Source of the DNA: Brucella tritici
GTDB lineage: Bacteria > Pseudomonadota > Alphaproteobacteria > Rhizobiales > Rhizobiaceae
Length of the DNA: 64,000 nucleotides
NCBI RefSeq assembly: GCF_008932295.1
Contig: NZ_WBWA01000009.1
Coordinates: forward strand, 1-64,000
Direction of reading: 5' to 3'
Position numbers and translations under genes: made by a program. Below the pieces are notes generated by a model. It made no database searches, had not been told where the DNA came from, and was given only the letters and a program-made list of their open reading frames with translations. How positions within the stretch are numbered: the stretch's first letter is position 1; the number at the start of each line of letters is the position of its first letter. Of the stretch, positions 35,592 to 43,995 are shown one piece after another.

Positions 35592-36602
35592 TCAAAATTT
35601 CAACGCCTTTTCAAACCGCGCAAGCGCCACATCATCCAAAGGCAAACCAATGCGCAACCAGCGCGGGGCGTAATCGAACTTCCGGACCAGAATATGTCTC
35701 TCGCACAATCTGGTATAAATCCCCAGCGAATCCGCGTGTTCAACGAGAGAAAACAGCGCCGTTCCGCCAATTTCCTTCAGACCGTTTTTTCCCAGAACAG
35801 CCGACAATTCCAGCCGCCGCAGGTCGATGCGGGCGCGATAATCCGCAAGCGTTCCGGCATTGCTGAAAGCGTGATTGGCGATTGCCAGCGCCGGGCCGGA
35901 AACCGCCCATGGTCCTAGCCGCCGCTCCAATGTCTCAACGAAACGAGCGCCTGCAATTGCAAAGCCCAACCGAATGCCAGCAAGACCGAAGAACTTGCCG
36001 AAGGATTTCAGCACGATCATCGATGCATCTTCCGCATTTGCCGCGACGCTGACGGCCTCATGTGCATCGGCGAAAGCCTCGTCAACAACCAGAAACCCGC
36101 CGCGAGCACCGAGCTTTTGCGAAAGATGCAGGAGAGCCTCTTTCGAAATCACACGACCGTCGGGATTGTTCGGGTTAACGATGACTGCCGCAGTCGCCTC
36201 GTCTGGAATATCGTCAATCGTCGCGCATTGCACAACCTTCCAGCCGGAAGCGGAAAATGAGGCCGCGTGCTCCTGATAAGTAGGCCCGAGGACTGCAACC
36301 GTCGACGGGGCAGCCAGCGTCGGAACGAGCTGAATCAGAGCCTGCGTGCCGGGCGCTGCAACAATTGATGCTTTCTCGTTCAGCCGATAATAGATGCGAG
36401 CCAGTCGCAGCGTTTCTTGCAGCAACCCTTCATCCGGCAGGCGGTTCCAGATTGCCGGTGTCAGTTCGGGAAGTGGAAAATGCTCGGGATTGATGCCCGT
36501 CGAAAGGTCGAGCCAATCTTGCAGCCTGCCGCCAAAACGCGCGACGGCCTTGTCGAGAGCACCTCCATGCTCGATTTCTGCACTCAAGCTTTCTCTCCGC
36601 AA
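35592..36602 (-). CDS. cobC: threonine-phosphate decarboxylase
   Basis: A 336-residue PLP-dependent fold-type I enzyme that makes (R)-1-amino-2-propanol phosphate for the nucleotide loop. It has HGGALDKAVARFGG, LSTGINPEHFPLP, VVNPNNPDGRV written in sequence as IVNPNNPDG, VVDEAFAD, and the PLP lysine in SFGKFFGLAGIRLGF. Naming follows the Pseudomonas denitrificans scheme (Salmonella calls this enzyme CobD). It starts 19 bases before the cobB stop, suggesting coupling. Confidence 0.93.
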   Translation of the reverse strand: MRRESLSAEIEHGGALDKAVARFGGRLQDWLDLSTGINPEHFPLPELTPAIWNRLPDEGLLQETLRLARIYYRLNEKASIVAAPGTQALIQLVPTLAAPSTVAVLGPTYQEHAASFSASGWKVVQCATIDDIPDEATAAVIVNPNNPDGRVISKEALLHLSQKLGARGGFLVVDEAFADAHEAVSVAANAEDASMIVLKSFGKFFGLAGIRLGFAIAGARFVETLERRLGPWAVSGPALAIANHAFSNAGTLADYRARIDLRRLELSAVLGKNGLKEIGGTALFSLVEHADSLGIYTRLCERHILVRKFDYAPRWLRIGLPLDDVALARFEKALKF

Positions 36603-37894
36603 AAATCGATGACATGCATGAACGAGCCTGAAACAGAACCGACCCGCAGGCCCACCTCACCAACATCATCGCCGACGGCATCACGTGCACGGAAAAGACG
36701 ATCAGCCTTTCCCTCACGCACGATGCTGGCATAGTGGAACTCATGCGCTTTCAGTGGCTCCGTCCAGGGAGAGCCTGCAAGCGGTTCCAGCACGCGGTAG
36801 CCGAGATGCAATTTTCTTTTCGCAAAGCTCGTCTCAAGCGGCAGAAGACCCAGCATAGGGTGGGCAACCCCCTCTGCATCCTGCAAGCTCTCGCCGAGAA
36901 CCATGTAGCCGCCGCATTCGCCGTAAACTGTTATCCCACGGGCTGCAGCTTCGCGTATGCCCGCCTGAAAACGTCCGGCCTGCGCCAAACGCCCTGCGTG
37001 CAATTCAGGATAACCGCCCGGCAGATAGATCGCGTCGGCATCCTGTCTCGGAGACTCATCGCCGAGCGGTGAGAAGAATGAAATCTCCGCCCCTCGCCTG
37101 CGCCAGCCTTCAAACAAATGCGCATAGGCAAAGGCAAATGCGTCATCGCGGGCAACGGCAATGTGGTTGCCCAGCGGCTTCAGGCGCGGCACATTGGCCA
37201 TCGCATCGAAGCGCTTCGGTCGCGACCAGATCGTCTGCAGCGCGACCAGATCGATATGCGTTTCCATTGCATCTGCAGCGTGTTCGAGAAAGCTCTCAAG
37301 ATCAGAGTGCTCGCCCGCCTGCACCAGCCCCAGGTGCCTTTCCGGCAAGGAAAGAGCAGTATCGCGGGGCAATGCACCAAGAACCGGAATACGGAGCGGC
37401 TCCAATGCGCCGCGCAACATAGCCTCATGCCGGGAGCTGCCAACGCGATTGAGGATGATTCCCGCAATCAGCACATCCTTGCGAAACTGGCTGAAACCCC
37501 AGACAAGAGCGGCAATGGAATGTGATTGCCGCGCACAATCCACCACCAGCACCACCGGCAGATCGAGAAGCCGGGCAAGATCGGCAGATGAACCCTTGCC
37601 GTCCATCGCTCCGTCAAAGAGCCCCATCATGCCCTCGGCAACCAATAGCTTGGCACCACTTTCCGTCATGCGGGAGGACAGTGCACTGATAAGTTCAGGG
37701 CGCATCGCCCAAGGGTCCAGATTGAAGCAATCCACCCCGCTTGCAGCCTTGTGGTAGGCAGGGTCGATATAGTCGGGACCGACCTTCACCGGCGCAAGCG
37801 CTTCTCCCTGCCGCTTCAAGGCGCGCAGCAAACCCAGCGTTACCGTTGTCTTGCCAGACCCGGAAGCTGGCGCTGCTATCATGAACCCCTTCAT
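36584..37894 (-). CDS. cobB: cobyrinate a,c-diamide synthase
   Basis: A 436-residue amidotransferase that amidates the a and c side chains (of hydrogenobyrinate in the aerobic route) with glutamine and ATP. The N-terminal dethiobiotin-synthetase-like domain has the P-loop SGSGKTTVTLG and VEGMMGLFDGAMDGKG. The C-terminal class I glutaminase domain has VYGECGGYMVLGE with the nucleophile Cys, and AHEFHYAS with the histidine. Its start overlaps the cobA stop by four bases. Confidence 0.95.
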   Translation of the reverse strand: MKGFMIAAPASGSGKTTVTLGLLRALKRQGEALAPVKVGPDYIDPAYHKAASGVDCFNLDPWAMRPELISALSSRMTESGAKLLVAEGMMGLFDGAMDGKGSSADLARLLDLPVVLVVDCARQSHSIAALVWGFSQFRKDVLIAGIILNRVGSSRHEAMLRGALEPLRIPVLGALPRDTALSLPERHLGLVQAGEHSDLESFLEHAADAMETHIDLVALQTIWSRPKRFDAMANVPRLKPLGNHIAVARDDAFAFAYAHLFEGWRRRGAEISFFSPLGDESPRQDADAIYLPGGYPELHAGRLAQAGRFQAGIREAAARGITVYGECGGYMVLGESLQDAEGVAHPMLGLLPLETSFAKRKLHLGYRVLEPLAGSPWTEPLKAHEFHYASIVREGKADRLFRARDAVGDDVGEVGLRVGSVSGSFMHVIDFCGEKA

Positions 37895-38772
37895 GCGCTT
37901 CGCGCTCCCTCACTTTGATTTCGTCTGGCAAGCGGATCGCTGGACAGGATTTTACCGTTCAACGCACCCATCCAATCGAGCCCGGCGCGCAGACGAACCA
38001 CTTCACCTACGACCACAATTGCAGGCGGGTTCAGCCCCGCCGCTTCAACATCTTTCGCAGCCCGCGCCAATGTCGTTTCAAGCACCGTCTGGTTGGGGAG
38101 GCTTGCATTACACACGAAGGCGACAGGCTCATCCGGCGAACGCCCAGCCTCGATCAGCCGCCTGGCGATGAGGTCTATGTGTTTCATCGCCATATACATG
38201 ACGATAACCGGCGCGGAACTGGCAATGCCGGTCCAGTTGATCCCGTCGGGCATCGACCCGCTGGCATCGTGACCGGTCAAAAACGTCACCGATTGATTGA
38301 TATCGCGATGGGTGGCTGCAATGCCTGCATAGGCAAGGCCGCCGATTCCTGCGGTCACTCCGGGAACGATGCGGAACGGAACACCATGTTCCACCAAGGT
38401 CAGCGCCTCTTCTGCTCCCCGTCCGAAAACAAACGGATCGCCGCCTTTCAGGCGAAGCACCTTCTTGCCCTGTTTCGCAAGTTCAACAAGCCGCAGGGAT
38501 ATATCGCGCTGTTTCGGCGACGGCTTACCGCCGCGTTTGCCTGCATATTCCAGAACAGCATCCGCATTCTTGAGAGAAAGACAGGAATCATCCACCAGCG
38601 CGTCATAAACGATGACTTCCGCCTGCTGCAGAGCATTGACGGCATGAAGCGTCAAAAGGCCGGGATCTCCCGGCCCGGCCCCAACGAGCCAGACATGGCC
38701 GGATTCCATCGCAGGCAAGGTCACTTTGCTCCTCGCAATGACACATGCTGCCGTTTCTTCAGCCTTGTTCAT
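37891..38772 (-). CDS. cobA: uroporphyrinogen-III C-methyltransferase
   Basis: A 293-residue SAM-dependent methylase that adds methyl groups at C2 and C7 to give precorrin-2, the entry to the pathway. It has VWLVGAGPGDPGLLTLHAV, YDALVD, RLKGGDPFVFGRGAEE, VPGVTAGIGGLAYAGI and VIVMYMAMKHI. There is no CysG-type oxidase/ferrochelatase domain. The start at 38772 is preferred; an in-frame ATG at 38787 is the alternative. It is the first gene of the leftward operon and is divergent from cbiD, with 59 bases between. Confidence 0.95.
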   Translation of the reverse strand: MNKAEETAACVIARSKVTLPAMESGHVWLVGAGPGDPGLLTLHAVNALQQAEVIVYDALVDDSCLSLKNADAVLEYAGKRGGKPSPKQRDISLRLVELAKQGKKVLRLKGGDPFVFGRGAEEALTLVEHGVPFRIVPGVTAGIGGLAYAGIAATHRDINQSVTFLTGHDASGSMPDGINWTGIASSAPVIVMYMAMKHIDLIARRLIEAGRSPDEPVAFVCNASLPNQTVLETTLARAAKDVEAAGLNPPAIVVVGEVVRLRAGLDWMGALNGKILSSDPLARRNQSEGARSA

Positions 38773-38831
38773 TCTCGTCAACCACATTGATCCACTAGCG
38801 GCACAGCTATCAGATACATTATAAGGCGTCC

Positions 38832-39938
38832 ATGAATGACGAAACCGCTCCAACGAATAAAAGTCAGGATAAAGCCGAGCTTCGCCGCGGCTGGACCACT
38901 GGCGCCTGCGCAACCGCTGCCACCAAGGCCGCATTGACAGCGCTCATTACCGGAGAATTTCCCGACCCTGTCGGCATAATTCTGCCCAAAGGCGAAGTGC
39001 CTTATTTCCAGCTCGCCTATGAGGGACTGGGCGAAGGCTATGCGATGGCAGGCATCGTCAAGGATGCTGGCGACGATCCCGACGTGACCCATGGCGCCAC
39101 GATCATCTCAACGGTATTCCCCGCCCCGCCTGGAACCGGCATCGTCTTTCGCGCCGGCGAAGGGGTTGGAACAGTTACGCGGCCCGGCTTGCAAATTCCT
39201 CCGGGCGAAGCTGCCATCAATCCGGTTCCGCGCCGCATGATGACAGAAATCTGCGAGCAGATTTGCGCGGAATATGGCCTGCCCGCCGATCTCGTCATTA
39301 CGATATCGGTGCCTGGCGGCGAAGAGATTGCCAAGAAGACCTGGAACCCGCGCCTCGGTATCGTCGGCGGCATTTCCATTCTCGGCACCACGGGTGTGGT
39401 TCATCCGTTTTCCTGCTCGGCCTGGATTCATTCGATCCATCGCGGCATCGATGTTGCGCGCGCTGCCGGTCAAAAACACGTCCTCGGGGCGACCGGTTCG
39501 ACGTCCGAGGATGCCGCGCAGGCGCTCTATGATCTGCCGGATTTTGCCATTCTCGACATGGGCGATTTCGCAGGCGGTGTGCTCAAATATCTGCGTGACC
39601 ACCCCATCGACAAACTCACGATTGCAGGCGGCTTTGCCAAGCTGACAAAGCTTGCGCAAGGTGCGCTCGATCTTCATTCTTCACGGTCGCAAGTGGATAA
39701 AAGCTTCCTCTGGGCCATCGCCGAAAAGGCTGGTGCGCCGGAAAGCATGAAGGATCAGATTCTCTTTGCGAACACTGCCCTGGAAGTGCTTGAACTGACT
39801 CGATCAATTGGCGTCGACATAGCCACGCCAATCGCGCTCAAGGCAAAGGAAACAGCGCTCGAAACCCTTCGCGGCGCGCCTGTGGAAGTCGAGATTATCG
39901 TGACCGACCGCAGTGGAAATATCCTTGCGCGCGTCTGA
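38832..39938 (+). CDS. cbiD: CbiD-type precorrin-5 C1-methyltransferase
   Basis: A 368-residue CbiD protein, the C1-methyltransferase of the anaerobic pathway, unrelated to the tetrapyrrole methylase CobF used in textbook aerobic pathways. It has RRGWTTGACATAATKAA, VKDAGDDPDVTHG, the glycine-rich region GVGTVTRPGLQIPPGEAAINPVPR written across residues 115-140, GISILGTTGVVHPFS and IAGGFAKLTKLAQG. No cobF is found in this window, so CbiD is the only candidate for C1 methylation. It overlaps cobK by 26 bases. Confidence 0.94.
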   Translation: MNDETAPTNKSQDKAELRRGWTTGACATAATKAALTALITGEFPDPVGIILPKGEVPYFQLAYEGLGEGYAMAGIVKDAGDDPDVTHGATIISTVFPAPPGTGIVFRAGEGVGTVTRPGLQIPPGEAAINPVPRRMMTEICEQICAEYGLPADLVITISVPGGEEIAKKTWNPRLGIVGGISILGTTGVVHPFSCSAWIHSIHRGIDVARAAGQKHVLGATGSTSEDAAQALYDLPDFAILDMGDFAGGVLKYLRDHPIDKLTIAGGFAKLTKLAQGALDLHSSRSQVDKSFLWAIAEKAGAPESMKDQILFANTALEVLELTRSIGVDIATPIALKAKETALETLRGAPVEVEIIVTDRSGNILARV

Positions 39939-40671
39939 CCCCAGGATACTCATTCTCGGTGGAACGACCGAGGCAGCCGCACTTGCAACAGCCTTTGCGG
40001 AGCTGCCCGTCAATGCCATTACCTCGCTTGCCGGACGCACCAGCAATCCGGCCGAACTGACCGGAACAGTTCGAAGCGGCGGCTTCGGAGGCATTGACGG
40101 CCTTGCCGCCTATCTCGATAGCGAAGGGATCAATCTCATTATCGATGCGACCCATCCCTATGCTGCACGCATCTCGCAAAATGCGGCTCAGGCGGCAAGC
40201 AAGCGCGGCATACCATTGGTGAGGCTGGAGCGCCCCGCCTGGGAGGAAAAGCCGGGAGATCATTGGATCTATATTTCCGATGAAGCAGAAGCGGCGAGCG
40301 CCATCCCATCCGGCGAGCGCGTGTTTCTGGCCCTCGGTCGCCAGCATATCGCCCCTTTTGCGAAGCGTGCCGATGTTCATTTCATCATTCGCATGATCGA
40401 TCCGCCGGACGTGGCGTTGCCACAGGATTGCGAGATCGTTCTGGCAAGACCCGGCGACTACACTGCGGAAAAGCATTTCCTGGAAAGCCGCCGGATCGGG
40501 CTGATCGTCAGCCGCAATTCAGGCGGCACCATTTCCTATGCAAAAATCGAAGCTGCCCGCACGCTTGGACTCCCGGTCATGATGATTTCCCGTCCACCGG
40601 TTGTGGCCAAAAATATCGTCGCCTCGCCAGAAGATGCAATCATATTCGCCCGCGCGGCGCTAGGCTTTTGA
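39913..40671 (+). CDS. cobK: precorrin-6A reductase
   Basis: A 252-residue NADPH-dependent reductase that converts precorrin-6A to precorrin-6B. It has ILILGGTTEAAALA, DATHPYAARISQNAA, WEEKPGDHWIYI, FLALGRQHIAPF, and RRIGLIVSRNSGGTISYAKIEAAR across residues 190-213. The frame permits GTG at 39913 or TTG at 39925; neither has a strong ribosome site, and expression is probably coupled to cbiD. It overlaps the convergent cobM stop by 12 bases. Confidence 0.94.
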   Translation: MEISLRASDPRILILGGTTEAAALATAFAELPVNAITSLAGRTSNPAELTGTVRSGGFGGIDGLAAYLDSEGINLIIDATHPYAARISQNAAQAASKRGIPLVRLERPAWEEKPGDHWIYISDEAEAASAIPSGERVFLALGRQHIAPFAKRADVHFIIRMIDPPDVALPQDCEIVLARPGDYTAEKHFLESRRIGLIVSRNSGGTISYAKIEAARTLGLPVMMISRPPVVAKNIVASPEDAIIFARAALGF

Positions 40672-41418
40672 ACGCGCCACGTGGCTATGCGCTTCATGAT
40701 AAAGCGCTGAATCGCGAAAGTTTTTAGTGTCCAGTCCGCGCCCGACAAAAATCATTGCTGTGCGTTTCAACCCGGATGCGGCCACCTTCTCCGCTATATC
40801 CGACAACGTACCGCGTAGAATCTGTTCGTCAGGCCATCCAACGCGATAGGCGATAACCACCGGACAATCAGCACCGTAAAGAGGTGTCAGATCGGCCTCG
40901 ATTTTGCTGAGGTTTCGGATGGAAAGATGAATCACCAGCGTCGCCCCCGACCGCCCGAGCGTGGAAAGGTCTTCGCCTTCAGGCATGGCAGACGATTTCA
41001 TCGAGGTGCGGGTCAGGATGATGGTCTGATTGATCTCCGGAATGGTCAGTTCCTGTTTCATGGCAGCGGCAGCCGCCGCAAAAGCAGGCACACCTGGCGT
41101 CACGTCATAAGGGATGCCGAGGCTGTCCAGACGGCGCATCTGTTCGGCCATCGCGCCATAGATCGACGGATCGCCGGAATGCACTCGCGCAACGTCGAAA
41201 CCTTGCGCATGTGCGGCTTCCATTTCAGCAATGATCTCATCAAGGGTCAGCGATGAACTGTCGACTAGACGCGCATCCTTCGGCGCTCCGGCAACAATCT
41301 CTTTCGGTACCAGCGATCCTGCATAGATACAGACAGGACATTGCTCGATCAGGCGCAGACCGCGCACGGTGATAAGGTCCGCCGCGCCGGGACCGGCTCC
41401 AATGAAATGAACAGTCAC
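40660..41418 (-). CDS. cobM: precorrin-4 C11-methyltransferase
   Basis: A 252-residue tetrapyrrole methylase that converts precorrin-4 to precorrin-5. It has VHFIGAGPGAADLITVRG, CIYAGSLVP, VHSGDPSIYGAMAEQ, VTPGVPAFAAAAAAM and IILTRTSMKSSAMPEGE, all typical of CobM/CbiF. The start codon is GTG, preceded by CAGGAAGGGA. An eleven-base-pair palindrome lies 26 bases upstream of the start, at the 3' end of the TetR gene. Confidence 0.95.
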   Translation of the reverse strand: MTVHFIGAGPGAADLITVRGLRLIEQCPVCIYAGSLVPKEIVAGAPKDARLVDSSSLTLDEIIAEMEAAHAQGFDVARVHSGDPSIYGAMAEQMRRLDSLGIPYDVTPGVPAFAAAAAAMKQELTIPEINQTIILTRTSMKSSAMPEGEDLSTLGRSGATLVIHLSIRNLSKIEADLTPLYGADCPVVIAYRVGWPDEQILRGTLSDIAEKVAASGLKRTAMIFVGRGLDTKNFRDSALYHEAHSHVARSKA

Positions 41419-41443
41419 GATTTTCCCTTCCTGAACCGCGGAC

Positions 41444-41470
41444 TTGACTTTCCATGACGTGGAAAGTCAA
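41444..41470. promoter_or_regulatory. perfect palindrome between tetR and cobM
   Basis: TTGACTTTCCA, a five-base spacer (TGACG) and TGGAAAGTCAA form a perfect eleven-base inverted repeat. It covers the tetR stop codon and lies 26 bases upstream of cobM. No T tract follows on either strand, so an operator or a non-terminating RNA hairpin is more likely than a terminator. Confidence 0.5.
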
Positions 41471-42036
41471 TCCGTTTCCGGCAAAAGCTCTTCGATATCG
41501 TTGAAGATCGACTGCCATTCTTCGTCCGTCAGTTCGAAGAAATTGAAACTGCGCAGCAGGAAGGCGCCTTCGTTGGCTATAAAGGCCAGCCGAGCCTTGC
41601 ATCCTTCCGGCGTAGAGACATCAAGTCCATCCCATTGCTTGCGATACCAGAGACGGGTTTCATCCAGATACTCGGTATTGGGAATGAGACTGGTCATCAT
41701 GGCCGCAAAGCGCGAGTCATCTTCGGCATCGCTTTCGCGGGTCACACGAATATGGGCCGCGATATGAGAAAGCGCGTCCATCCGGCCCTGCTTTTTCTTG
41801 TCGACCTGTGCGTCGAAACGGTCACCCCACCGCCCGATCATCGCTTTCAAAAGTCCGTCCTTATTGCCGAAGCAATACTGAACGCCTCCCTTGGTCACAC
41901 CGGAAGCCTGTGCGACGGCGTCCATCGTCAGGGCCGCCAGCCCACCTTCAGCGACGAGCTTTTCAGCCATATCGAGCACATGGTCGCGGTCGATTGAACG
42001 CGGCCTGCCCATTTTGTACAAATTATTACTTTCCAT
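41467..42036 (-). CDS. TetR family transcriptional regulator
   Basis: A 189-residue regulator. The N-terminal helix-turn-helix (MGRPRSIDRDHVLDMAEKL, then LTMDAVAQASGVTKGGVQYCFGNKDGL) is standard TetR. The C-terminal ligand domain has no recognised family signature. It is divergent from an MFS efflux gene, the classic repressor/efflux arrangement. The start may be 42036 or the internal ATG at 42012 (MGRPRS). Its location within the cob locus is probably incidental, though cobM lies just downstream on the same strand. Confidence 0.88.
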   Translation of the reverse strand: MESNNLYKMGRPRSIDRDHVLDMAEKLVAEGGLAALTMDAVAQASGVTKGGVQYCFGNKDGLLKAMIGRWGDRFDAQVDKKKQGRMDALSHIAAHIRVTRESDAEDDSRFAAMMTSLIPNTEYLDETRLWYRKQWDGLDVSTPEGCKARLAFIANEGAFLLRSFNFFELTDEEWQSIFNDIEELLPETD

Positions 42037-42074
42037 ACAGACGGATTTATATTAAGTGAGCCCTCCTCGCAAGT

Positions 42075-42094
42075 TTGAATACAGGCGTATTGAA
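42075..42094. promoter_or_regulatory. candidate TetR operator
   Basis: TTGAATAC AGGC GTATTGAA is a near-perfect inverted repeat (seven of eight arm positions match) in the 71 bases between the divergent tetR and MFS genes, overlapping the MFS ribosome-site region. A TetR dimer bound here would block MFS translation start or promoter. Confidence 0.5.
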
Positions 42095-42107
42095 AAGGTG
42101 CTATCCA

Positions 42108-43595
42108 ATGTTGCCGAAAAATCGCTGGCTGGTTCTGACTATAGTTTCCAGCGCGTTGTTCCTGATCGTCGTGGACATGACGGTGCTTTACACGGCGCTG
42201 CCCCGCCTTACTCACGATCTGGCAGCCAGCGCTTCGGAAAAGCTCTGGATCATGAACATCTATCCGCTCGTCGTCGCAGGTCTCCTGCCCGGCCTCGGCA
42301 CGCTCGGCGACAAGGTCGGCCACAAGCGCATGTTCATGTCTGGACTGGCAGTCTTCGGGCTTGCCTCCTTCTGCGCGGCTTACTCGCCCAACCCCGAATT
42401 CCTTATTGCCGCCCGCGCATTTCTCGCTTGCGGTGCAGCCATGATGATGCCCGCGACGCTCTCCATCATCCGGCTGACATTCACCGATGACAAGGAACGC
42501 TCGCTGGCGATCGGCATATGGGCGGCTATTGCATCAGGCGGTGCCGCTATCGGCCCGGTGGCGGGCGGCATTCTGCTCGAATACTTCTGGTGGGGATCGG
42601 TGTTTCTCATCAATGTGCCCGTCGTGCTGGTCGCGCTGGCACTCTCCGTCTTCACACTCGAAAACCGTCCGCTTGGTTCAAAACGCAAATGGGACCTGAT
42701 TGGCTCGATCCAGATCATGATCGGATTGATTGCACTCACCTATGCCGCGAAGGAGCTTGCAAAGCGCGATGCATCAATGACCATATTCGCGACCGCCCTG
42801 GCTGTCGGATTGGTTGCGTCATTCGTCTTTGTGCGCAGGCAGCTCACAAGCAAAGCCCCGTTGATCGACTTCTCCCTGTTCAGCAACAGGTTGTTTTCGA
42901 CGGGGGTTTTCGCAGCTCTCGTGGCGTCCGGTTCAATGACGGGGATGGAACTCGTCTTCAGCCAGCGCATGCAACTGATTGAAGGCATGACACCCTTGCA
43001 TGCCGGATTGTCGATCTTGCCTATTCCTCTGGCTGCCTTCGTTGCAGGTCCGCTCGCTGGCATCATGCTGCCGCGACTTGGTGCGGGCAAACTCCTGTGG
43101 TCGTCGCTGGGGATCACGGCGCTTGGCGTGATTATCTATATCCTGACCTATAAAACTTCAGCGTCATTCTATCTGGCCGGGCTTGCAATTCTGGGTTTCG
43201 GCGTCGGTGCAGCGATGACAGGTGCGTCGTCCGCGATCATGACCAATGCCCCTGCTGAAAAGGCAGGCATGGCGGCTTCGGTTGAGGAAGTTTCCTATGA
43301 ACTCGGCAACGCCCTTGGGGTCACGGTTTTCGGAAGCATCTTGTCAGTCTTCTATACGGCAAGCCTTGTAATTCCCGAAGGTGCAGGCATTCCGGCAATC
43401 GTACGCGACAGTCTGGACGAAGCACTTCTGGCGGCTCAATCGCTACCGCCAGCCGACGCACAACTCCTGACAGCATTGGCATCGACAGCTTTTGAAAATG
43501 CTTATGTTGCCGTGATTGTAGCGACCGCAGCTCTGCTCTCGGTCGCTACGCTCGTGGCCTACATTGTTCAGCGACGTAAGACCAATACCGCATAA
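42108..43595 (+). CDS. MFS efflux transporter, DHA2 (EmrB/SmvA) type
   Basis: A 495-residue membrane transporter with about 14 helices. It has motif A between helices 2 and 3 (GTLGDKVGHKRMFMSG), the acidic residue in helix 1 (LIVVDMTVLYTALP) and the antiporter motif C region (GPVAGGILLEYFWWGSVFLINVP). This is closest to SmvA-type drug/methyl-viologen exporters. The ATG at 42108 has AAAAGGTG upstream. Regulation by the divergent TetR protein is likely. Confidence 0.88.
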   Translation: MLPKNRWLVLTIVSSALFLIVVDMTVLYTALPRLTHDLAASASEKLWIMNIYPLVVAGLLPGLGTLGDKVGHKRMFMSGLAVFGLASFCAAYSPNPEFLIAARAFLACGAAMMMPATLSIIRLTFTDDKERSLAIGIWAAIASGGAAIGPVAGGILLEYFWWGSVFLINVPVVLVALALSVFTLENRPLGSKRKWDLIGSIQIMIGLIALTYAAKELAKRDASMTIFATALAVGLVASFVFVRRQLTSKAPLIDFSLFSNRLFSTGVFAALVASGSMTGMELVFSQRMQLIEGMTPLHAGLSILPIPLAAFVAGPLAGIMLPRLGAGKLLWSSLGITALGVIIYILTYKTSASFYLAGLAILGFGVGAAMTGASSAIMTNAPAEKAGMAASVEEVSYELGNALGVTVFGSILSVFYTASLVIPEGAGIPAIVRDSLDEALLAAQSLPPADAQLLTALASTAFENAYVAVIVATAALLSVATLVAYIVQRRKTNTA

Positions 43596-43602
43596 TCCGA
43601 AG

Positions 43603-43995
43603 TCAGCTCCGGGCGACAGCCAAAGCAGCGGTTGCCCGGCCTGATACGGTTTTTCCGACTGCAAGAAAACCATTCGCTCCGGTCGCCGCTAGCGCCGCCG
43701 CTTCGGCTACACCATGACATCCCACAGAACGAAAAACAGCTTCAGATGGATTGTTAAGACGCGGAGTTTCCTTTTCCAGCCGCTCAGCATCGAAGAAACA
43801 AAGTGCACACTCAAAATGCGCCGCAAGCTCGGTCCAGACCGGCTCGCCGCGCTTGGTGCTCAGGGTCGCTATGGCATCAGGCTGTAAACAGGAACCTTGT
43901 GACAGCACTTGGCTGGCCAAAACCACCAGCTCATCAAGTGTCACGCCCAACGAACCGCCCACACCAAGGACCGTATTGAAGTTTCTAGAACCCAC
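43603..43995 (-). CDS. cobE: cobalamin biosynthesis protein CobE (CbiG C-terminal domain)
   Basis: A 130-residue protein of the CobE/CbiG-C family. It has VLGVGGSLGVTLDELVVLASQ at the start, a central SVGCHGVAEAAAL and the ending SGRATAALAVARS. The usual GVGCRRG start motif is altered to GVGGSLG. CobE is part of the aerobic pathway in Pseudomonas denitrificans but its reaction is not settled. A second, degenerate CbiG-C-like region is inside the CobJ fusion at 29572. The start codon is GTG and overlaps the upstream TerB-like gene by 11 bases. Confidence 0.82.
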   Translation of the reverse strand: MGSRNFNTVLGVGGSLGVTLDELVVLASQVLSQGSCLQPDAIATLSTKRGEPVWTELAAHFECALCFFDAERLEKETPRLNNPSEAVFRSVGCHGVAEAAALAATGANGFLAVGKTVSGRATAALAVARS

